From positions 1-10,439 of the forward strand of contig CAUEPS010000034.1 of assembly GCA_959019775.1 (NCBI GenBank): a DNA stretch of 10,439 bases, given 5' to 3'. Positions 6,652 through 10,439 of the stretch are shown piece after piece. The first letter of the stretch is position 1. Each line of letters starts with the position of its first letter. A program made the position numbers and the translations under genes. Under the pieces are notes generated by a model. The model did not search any database. It was given only the letters and a program-made list of their open reading frames with translations, and was not told where the DNA came from. Source of the stretch: an uncultured Collinsella sp. (GTDB lineage Bacteria > Actinomycetota > Coriobacteriia > Coriobacteriales > Coriobacteriaceae).

Positions 6652-7881
6652 ATGGATCGAAACGAACTCGACCCCAGCGTCCCCAGCGCCACGGAGGTCA
6701 AGAAGATCCCCCTCATCATTAAGGTATACGCCGTCCTGTGCATCCTGTCCGGCGTGGGCACGCTCCCGTCGGTCGGCGCCTTTATGTGGCAGGTCATCAC
6801 CGCACTCATCAACGGCAACGCCGCCGCCAAGCTCGGCGACAACACGCTCGTCGCGGTCGGACTGATTGTCGCCGGCATCATGCTCTCGGCTGCCAGTGCC
6901 GTCATCTTGATCATCTTTGGCCTGGACCTCATCAAGAACCAGCGCCGCAATGCCGCCCGTCTGTCCTATATCCTTATCGCGTTTACCGTCGTCGAGCTTT
7001 TGGTTGACGTGATGCTCCAGGGCATCGGGCCCTTCTTGCTGCGCCCTGCCATCCAGCTCGGCATCCTCGTCGCGCTTTCGGCCACCGTCGACCCCACACT
7101 GCGCCAGGAGCGCGAGCTGCAGCGCCGCCTGCAGGAGATGCTCGACCGCGACGCCGCCGCCGAGGGCATGCTCGGGCGCGATGAAACCGGCGAGGGCTAC
7201 ATCAAGCTCAACTACTTCAACCTGTTCTGGGTATTCTTTGTCTGCTGCGTGCTCGGCCTGGTCCTGGAGGATATCTGGCATATGACCGTCAACGATCCGG
7301 GTGTCTACCAGGACCGCGCCGGTATGCTGTTTGGCCCCTTCAGCCCCATCTACGGCTTTGGTGCCGTGCTCATGACCATGGTGCTCAACCGCTTCTATAA
7401 AAAGAACCCCATCATCATTTTCCTGGTGAGCGCCCTGCTCGGCGCCAGCTTTGAGGTGTTCGTGGGCTGGTTTATGCAGACCGCGTTTGGCGTGGTCTCG
7501 TGGAGCTACTCGCACATAACGCTGTTCGGTATGCCCGACCCGCTCGTGGTCCTCACGGGCGGACGCACCTGCACGGGCTTCGCCTGTCTGTGGGGCCTGG
7601 GTGGCCTCATCTGGATCAAGCTGCTGCTGCCGAGGCTGCTCAAGCTCATCAACATGATTCCGTGGAAGAGCCGCTACTCGGCTACCGTCATCTTCACCAT
7701 CATTATGCTGGTCGATGGCGTTATGACACTGCAGTCGCTCGACTACTGGTACCAGCGCGTCAACGGCACGGAGCCGGATATTCCCGTCGCGCAGTTCTAC
7801 GGCAAGTACTTCGATAATGACTTTATGGAGAATCGCTTCCAGAGCATGACCATGAGCCCCAAGGATACGACGCGCGTGTAG
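6652..7881 (+). CDS. Multi-spanning membrane protein with C-terminal CmpB-type putative ABC transporter permease domain
   Basis: The product has 409 residues. About four hydrophobic segments fill residues 20-145, followed by a charged linker (150-185, RQERELQRRLQEMLDRD). A second membrane domain (189-365) carries the blocks of the ABC_trans_CmpB family (PF06541, COG4905): LEDIWHM, RAGMLFGPFSPIYGFG (222-237) and GGRTCTGFACLWG (303-315). The family name comes from annotation history and the biochemical role is not established; no ABC ATPase or binding protein is nearby, so transport is unproven. The ATG at 6652 is set by GAGAAAGG seven bases upstream. The longer frame from 6475 has no support. 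It is the only plus-strand gene in the window, divergent from purF, and ends at a strong terminator. Confidence 0.85.
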   Translation: MDRNELDPSVPSATEVKKIPLIIKVYAVLCILSGVGTLPSVGAFMWQVITALINGNAAAKLGDNTLVAVGLIVAGIMLSAASAVILIIFGLDLIKNQRRNAARLSYILIAFTVVELLVDVMLQGIGPFLLRPAIQLGILVALSATVDPTLRQERELQRRLQEMLDRDAAAEGMLGRDETGEGYIKLNYFNLFWVFFVCCVLGLVLEDIWHMTVNDPGVYQDRAGMLFGPFSPIYGFGAVLMTMVLNRFYKKNPIIIFLVSALLGASFEVFVGWFMQTAFGVVSWSYSHITLFGMPDPLVVLTGGRTCTGFACLWGLGGLIWIKLLLPRLLKLINMIPWKSRYSATVIFTIIMLVDGVMTLQSLDYWYQRVNGTEPDIPVAQFYGKYFDNDFMENRFQSMTMSPKDTTRV

Positions 7882-7914
7882 CGCCATGCAATGCCGAGAT
7901 TTTCCAACACACCG

Positions 7915-7956
7915 AAAAGCCCACTGGTAGACTGATGAACTGCCAGTGGGCTTTTT
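7915..7956. terminator. Bidirectional rho-independent terminator
   Basis: AAAAGCCCACTGG (7915-7927) pairs perfectly over 13 bp with 7943-7955, around a 15-base loop. The plus-strand side ends in TTTTT and the minus-strand side in TTTT, so it can end both the membrane-protein transcript and the convergent MoaE-like transcript. Confidence 0.93.
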
Positions 7957-7979
7957 GTTGGCGAGTGCTGCTGCCGGCC

Positions 7980-8396
7980 TTACGCCTCGCGCTCGACCTC
8001 GCTCACACACTCATTTTTGATGGTACCGACGAGCGCCTGCAGTGCGTCGACCACATGTGGGCGAATGTCTCCGCCGATGAGTACGAGCATGATGTCGTCG
8101 CCCACGGCAAGCTCGCCGCTCGCCAGCCACACGCGCACATAGCCGATACCCGGCATCGTGCGCGTTGCCTCGATGGCGGCCTGCACCTTTTCGGCATCGA
8201 AGCCGAACACCATGCCGCCCACCTTATGTCCAGGCGCCACACCATTTGTCTCGATCCCACGCACCTCGGACTTAGGCGTCGCACGCACCACGCCGTTGTG
8301 TGTCAGGTACATCCCACAATCAGCCGCCGAAGCATCGGCCTTGGCTTCGCGCAGCCAAGCATCAACCGAAGGCATCGATTTGCCGTTCTCAAGCAT
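7980..8396 (-). CDS. Divergent MoaE-like protein (molybdopterin synthase large-subunit fold)
   Basis: A 138-residue protein that aligns by eye with MoaE along its length. CGMYLTHNGVVR (27-38) matches the GAVVTFTGKVR strand of E. coli MoaE. IGYVRVWLASGELAVGDDIM (84-103) matches the segment around VTVIHRIGELWPGDEIV, and the DIRPHVVDALQALVGTIK helix (110-127) matches the helix ending in the first catalytic lysine (K119 in E. coli). The second catalytic lysine (K126) has no counterpart, since no lysine follows K127, and the HR pair is replaced by WL. No moaD or other molybdenum cofactor gene is near, so true synthase activity is doubtful. The start is ambiguous: two ATGs are adjacent, and AAGGAG is five bases from 8396 but only two from 8399. 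It follows the sortase gene by 54 bases and probably shares its transcript. Confidence 0.6.
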   Translation of the reverse strand: MLENGKSMPSVDAWLREAKADASAADCGMYLTHNGVVRATPKSEVRGIETNGVAPGHKVGGMVFGFDAEKVQAAIEATRTMPGIGYVRVWLASGELAVGDDIMLVLIGGDIRPHVVDALQALVGTIKNECVSEVEREA

Positions 8397-8450
8397 CATT
8401 TCTCCTTTTGATTTCCAGGGTAATCTTTTGGGACGGGGCTCCCGGACACT

Positions 8451-9449
8451 TTATTCCTCGACCGGCGTGAGCACCATGACTGCGCGCGTATTGCTAAATG
8501 ACAGCGAACGGCAAGTCACAAGCGTTACGACCTTGGTTGCCGAAGCGGCACGATCGGTGGCATCGCTCGCCACGGCAGAGGCGCCGTCGAGCATCTCGGA
8601 CAGGTAATTCTTCAGTCCGTCATCGCCCTCAAAGTTGGGCGTGCGCGCCTTGGCATACGTGTCCTCGACCACCTTGGTCGCCAGCGGGCGCAACTTATAC
8701 GTCGCATCGCGCGTGATGTAGTACACGTATTCCATGCTGTCGAACGTCGCCTGATCGGTCGTATCCGAAATCACGTTGAACATCGAACCGTCGTTCATGT
8801 GGTGGCCGTAGATCGTGGTCTGCTGATCAACCATGCCGGGCGCGGTGTCGTCGCTATCCAAGAAGATGGCTCCCGAGGCATTAGCGGTGCCGTCGAATAG
8901 CGTGTTGAGGTACTTGGAGTTGTTGTTGGTCTGCACCACGGGGTAGTTGATGTTGGTGCCGGGCGCGTAAATCCAACCCACAACCTCGGGATTTGTCTGG
9001 GCAAGCGCATTGAAATCGATAATCGGCACGCCGCTGGCGTCCTTGTCGCTCACATATTGCTTTTCGATTTTTTGATACGACTCGCTCGCCTGCTTGTAGC
9101 CAATCTGCGCGTTGATAAAGATAGCGGCCGCAGCAACGATCAGGCCAATGCCGATGATGATGAGCAGAATGGGAATGACGGAGCGGCGCTTTTTGCGCGG
9201 CGGCTCGGTATAGCTTGATGGCGCGGCATGCGCCGAAGAGCGAGGTGACTTCTTGGCCGTACTGTATGACGAAGGACGATATGCAGCCGGCGTATCCTGA
9301 CGGCGATGCTTCGCCGGCGTCACGGGGCGCGGCGCGCGCGGCTGCTGAGGAGAGGATGTCCGACCCTGCTGCGGTGCGCGGGCTGCTCCCGACTTGGCTG
9401 GATCGGGAATCCGAGAAGCCGAAAAACGCTTTCCCTGATAGTCAGACAT
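8451..9449 (-). CDS. srtB: Class B sortase with long basic N-terminal tail
   Basis: Sortases are membrane transpeptidases that attach proteins carrying a sorting motif to the cell wall or to pilin subunits. The 332-residue product has a cytoplasmic tail of about 90 residues rich in Pro, Ser, Arg and Lys, one membrane helix (about 91-113) and an extracellular sortase domain (about 140-330). The active-site residues are visible: H216 in IYGHHM (213-218), C313 in VTLVTC (308-313) and R322 in SNTRAVMV (319-326). NPEVVGWIYAPGTNINYPV (153-171) is typical of class B enzymes. The start at 9449 has AAGGAG nine bases upstream. No substrate with a sorting signal lies in the window, so the target is unknown. 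It follows purE by 36 bases, suggesting shared transcription although the functions seem unrelated. Confidence 0.92.
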   Translation of the reverse strand: MSDYQGKRFSASRIPDPAKSGAARAPQQGRTSSPQQPRAPRPVTPAKHRRQDTPAAYRPSSYSTAKKSPRSSAHAAPSSYTEPPRKKRRSVIPILLIIIGIGLIVAAAAIFINAQIGYKQASESYQKIEKQYVSDKDASGVPIIDFNALAQTNPEVVGWIYAPGTNINYPVVQTNNNSKYLNTLFDGTANASGAIFLDSDDTAPGMVDQQTTIYGHHMNDGSMFNVISDTTDQATFDSMEYVYYITRDATYKLRPLATKVVEDTYAKARTPNFEGDDGLKNYLSEMLDGASAVASDATDRAASATKVVTLVTCRSLSFSNTRAVMVLTPVEE

Positions 9450-9485
9450 GGCTCTCCTTATGCTGCAAATGGACTGGCAGAGCGC

Positions 9486-9950
9486 TTAGGCGTCAGCCAT
9501 CTCCTGCTTCATCTTCTCGATAACCTTGCGGTACTCGGGGTCGCAGGCGCCCAGGATCTGCGTGGCGTAGATGGCAGCGTTCTTGGCACCGTTGATGGCA
9601 ACACAGGCAACGGGCACGCCCGAAGGCATCTGCACCATCGACAGCAGCGAGTCCATACCACCCAGATCGCTCGTCTTCATAGGCACGCCGATGACCGGCA
9701 GCGGCGTAAACGCAGCCACGACGCCGCCCAGGTGAGCAGCCTTGCCGGCGGCAGCGATAATCACCTTGATGCCGCGGTCGGCAGCGGTCGAGGCCCACTC
9801 ATGGACCTTCGCCGGTGTGCGGTGTGCACTTGCAATCACGAGCTCATAGGGCACGCCCAGTGCCTCGAGCTCGGCGGTGCAGCCTTCCATAACGCCCAAA
9901 TCGGACTTGGAGCCCATGATGATCCCGACAACCGGCTTCTGATCTGCCAT
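9486..9950 (-). CDS. purE: N5-carboxyaminoimidazole ribonucleotide mutase PurE
   Basis: PurE produces CAIR by moving the carboxyl group of N5-CAIR, the step after PurM in IMP synthesis. The 154-residue product is the normal length for a stand-alone PurE. It shows IIMGSKSDLGVM (10-21), ASAHRTP (40-46), IIAAAGKAAHLGGVVAA (64-80), GVPM (88-91) and GMDSLLSMVQMPSGVPVA (98-115). The AGKAAHL form replaces the GGAAHLPG of E. coli PurE; the conserved histidines remain. The start is the ATG at 9950, eight bases from AGGAGG; an upstream TTG at 9956 would lie too close. No purK is seen here, so whether it is a class I enzyme needing PurK cannot be told from the window. It heads a probable purE-sortase-MoaE-like unit. 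Confidence 0.96.
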   Translation of the reverse strand: MADQKPVVGIIMGSKSDLGVMEGCTAELEALGVPYELVIASAHRTPAKVHEWASTAADRGIKVIIAAAGKAAHLGGVVAAFTPLPVIGVPMKTSDLGGMDSLLSMVQMPSGVPVACVAINGAKNAAIYATQILGACDPEYRKVIEKMKQEMADA

Positions 9951-10000
9951 AAACAAAGACCTCCTGTTGAGAGCGGTGACGCGGCGAATCCGCGACCCTT

Positions 10001-10019
10001 AACTACTGAGAGTAGTATA
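10001..10019 (-). promoter_or_regulatory. Candidate purE promoter overlapping a small palindrome
   Basis: TATACT on the minus strand (10014-10019) is the best -10 hexamer upstream of purE, with AAGACC (10037-10042) as a weak -35 at 17 bases. Just downstream, ACTACT (10002-10007) and AGTAGT (10011-10016) form a perfect inverted repeat overlapping the -10 and the likely start site, so it may be an operator or a 5' stem. The role is inferred. Confidence 0.45.
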
Positions 10020-10045
10020 GCTGCTCCCGTCCCTGCGGTCTTTGT

Positions 10046-10117
10046 GGTGGCGGCTGAGCCTTTCCCTCGGGAACTGGGCTTCGCGAAGTTTCCCGAGGGA
10101 AAGGCTCAGCCGCCACC
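10046..10117. repeat. Large palindrome A with conserved core
   Basis: A perfect 28-bp stem pairs 10046-10073 with 10090-10117. The 16-base insert CTGGGCTTCGCGAAGT (10074-10089) contains the 10-bp palindrome CTTCGCGAAG. The inner 46 bases (10059-10104) match palindrome B at 10276-10360 in reverse orientation. It lies immediately upstream of the purE promoter region. No T-run follows on either strand. Confidence 0.85.
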
Positions 10118-10151
10118 CTGCGACCTACCGGGAATTGCCATGACGTACATT

Positions 10152-10221
10152 GGCTGAAATATTAACGTGGGATCCGCCGTTCGAACGAACGGCGGATCCC
10201 ACACTCACTTTTTATTCAGCC
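10152..10221. repeat. Two-tier palindrome midway between elements A and B
   Basis: GTGGGATCCGCCGTTCG (10167-10183) pairs perfectly over 17 bp with 10186-10202, leaving an AA centre. A second tier pairs GGCTGAA (10152-10158) with TTCAGCC (10215-10221) around an AT-rich internal loop. On the minus strand the main stem is followed by GTTAATATTTC and on the plus strand by ACTCACTTTTTATT. Terminator function for either side is possible but the tails are not classical. Confidence 0.7.
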
Positions 10222-10275
10222 CTAGTCATCGCGCAAAGCCCCTTCGGCAGCACACGGTGCAACCGAGTCACCGCA

Positions 10276-10360
10276 GGCCGGAGCGGGAGACGGACCTTTC
10301 TCTCGGAAAACTTCGCGAAGCCCAGTTTCCGAGAGAAAGTGTTCGTCTCCCGCCCCGGCC
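10276..10360. repeat. Large palindrome B with conserved core
   Basis: The outer stem pairs 10276-10281 with 10355-10360 and 10283-10292 with 10344-10353. After a short irregular segment with a G-T pair and one bulge (10293-10296 with 10339-10343), a perfect 13-bp stem pairs 10297-10309 with 10326-10338. The loop holds CTTCGCGAAG (10311-10320) and CCCAG. The 46 bases at 10295-10340 match element A inverted. It begins 12 bases after the stop of the right-edge gene but has no T-run. Confidence 0.85.
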
Positions 10361-10372
10361 GGACAGGTCACA

Positions 10373-10439
10373 CTACACCGTGTACTGCGGCAGGTCCTGC
10401 AGGGCGATGACGTCCATGCCCATGTCGTTGGCGCTGCCG
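10373..10439 (-). CDS. C-terminal end of a minus-strand gene, product not identified
   Basis: The last 21 codons of a gene that enters from the right edge read GSANDMGMDVIALQDLPQYTV and then a TAG stop. Every sense codon ends in G or C, which is strong evidence that this frame is coding. The segment has no motif that allows a family call. It is separated from purE by about 420 gene-free bases that hold three palindromes, so it is probably in another transcription unit. Confidence 0.7.
   Translation of the reverse strand, partial: GSANDMGMDVIALQDLPQYTV

Noticed and set aside
6646..8010. Minus-strand frame of 454 codons opposite the CmpB-type membrane protein
   Set aside because: Its product is a His/Asp/Glu-rich antisense string crossing a strong terminator; the plus strand has a ribosome binding site and proper membrane helices.
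9951..9956. Upstream TTG start for purE at 9956
   Set aside because: It would lie only about three bases from AGGAGG, while the ATG at 9950 has ideal spacing and matches the usual PurE N-terminus.
10046..10360. CRISPR array or simple terminators
   Set aside because: There are only two core copies, in opposite orientation, without regular spacers, so not CRISPR; neither A nor B has a T-run beside the stem, so a plain intrinsic terminator is not supported.

Overview
The window looks like a chromosomal piece of a high-GC, Gram-positive gut actinobacterium of the class Coriobacteriia, most likely Collinsella or a close relative. This is judged from GC-rich codon third positions, AGGAGG-type ribosome binding sites, a class B sortase with a basic cytoplasmic tail, and protein styles familiar from that group. 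No 16S rRNA or other decisive marker is present, so the genus is an inference.

Layout from left to right. Nearly all genes read on the minus strand. Positions 1-198 hold a possible truncated gene start and a long nested hairpin. Then come a GatB/YqeY-domain protein (199-642) and a membrane-anchored parvulin-type peptidyl-prolyl isomerase (697-1920). Two GGGGAC-containing palindromic repeat units follow (1997-2103), then a lone PTS EIIA protein (2118-2582), another long palindrome (2601-2656) and a clear rho-independent terminator (2660-2703). That terminator closes a purine operon purF-purM-purN (6357 down to 2735), driven from a TATAAT box at 6399-6404. Divergent from purF is the only plus-strand gene, a multi-spanning membrane protein with a CmpB-type domain (6652-7881). 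A bidirectional terminator (7915-7956) separates it from a convergent minus-strand group: purE (9486-9950), a class B sortase (8451-9449) and a divergent MoaE-like protein (7980-8396). The right edge holds the last 21 codons of another minus-strand gene.

The purine genes supply three of the early steps of de novo IMP synthesis plus the carboxylation step: PurF makes phosphoribosylamine, PurN formylates GAR, PurM closes the imidazole ring and PurE carboxylates AIR. They sit in two transcription units, and purE shares its unit with a sortase and a MoaE-like protein that have no obvious purine role.

The most unusual part is the non-coding DNA. The gene-free stretch 9951-10372 carries three large palindromes. 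Two of them (10046-10117 and 10276-10360) share a 46-bp core in opposite orientation. Four of the five differences between the cores form two compensatory base-pair changes, and the outer arms are unrelated in sequence yet each is self-complementary. Other palindromes of different sequence lie at 56-154, 2050-2103 and 2601-2656, so nearly every larger intergenic gap here is occupied by a folded element.
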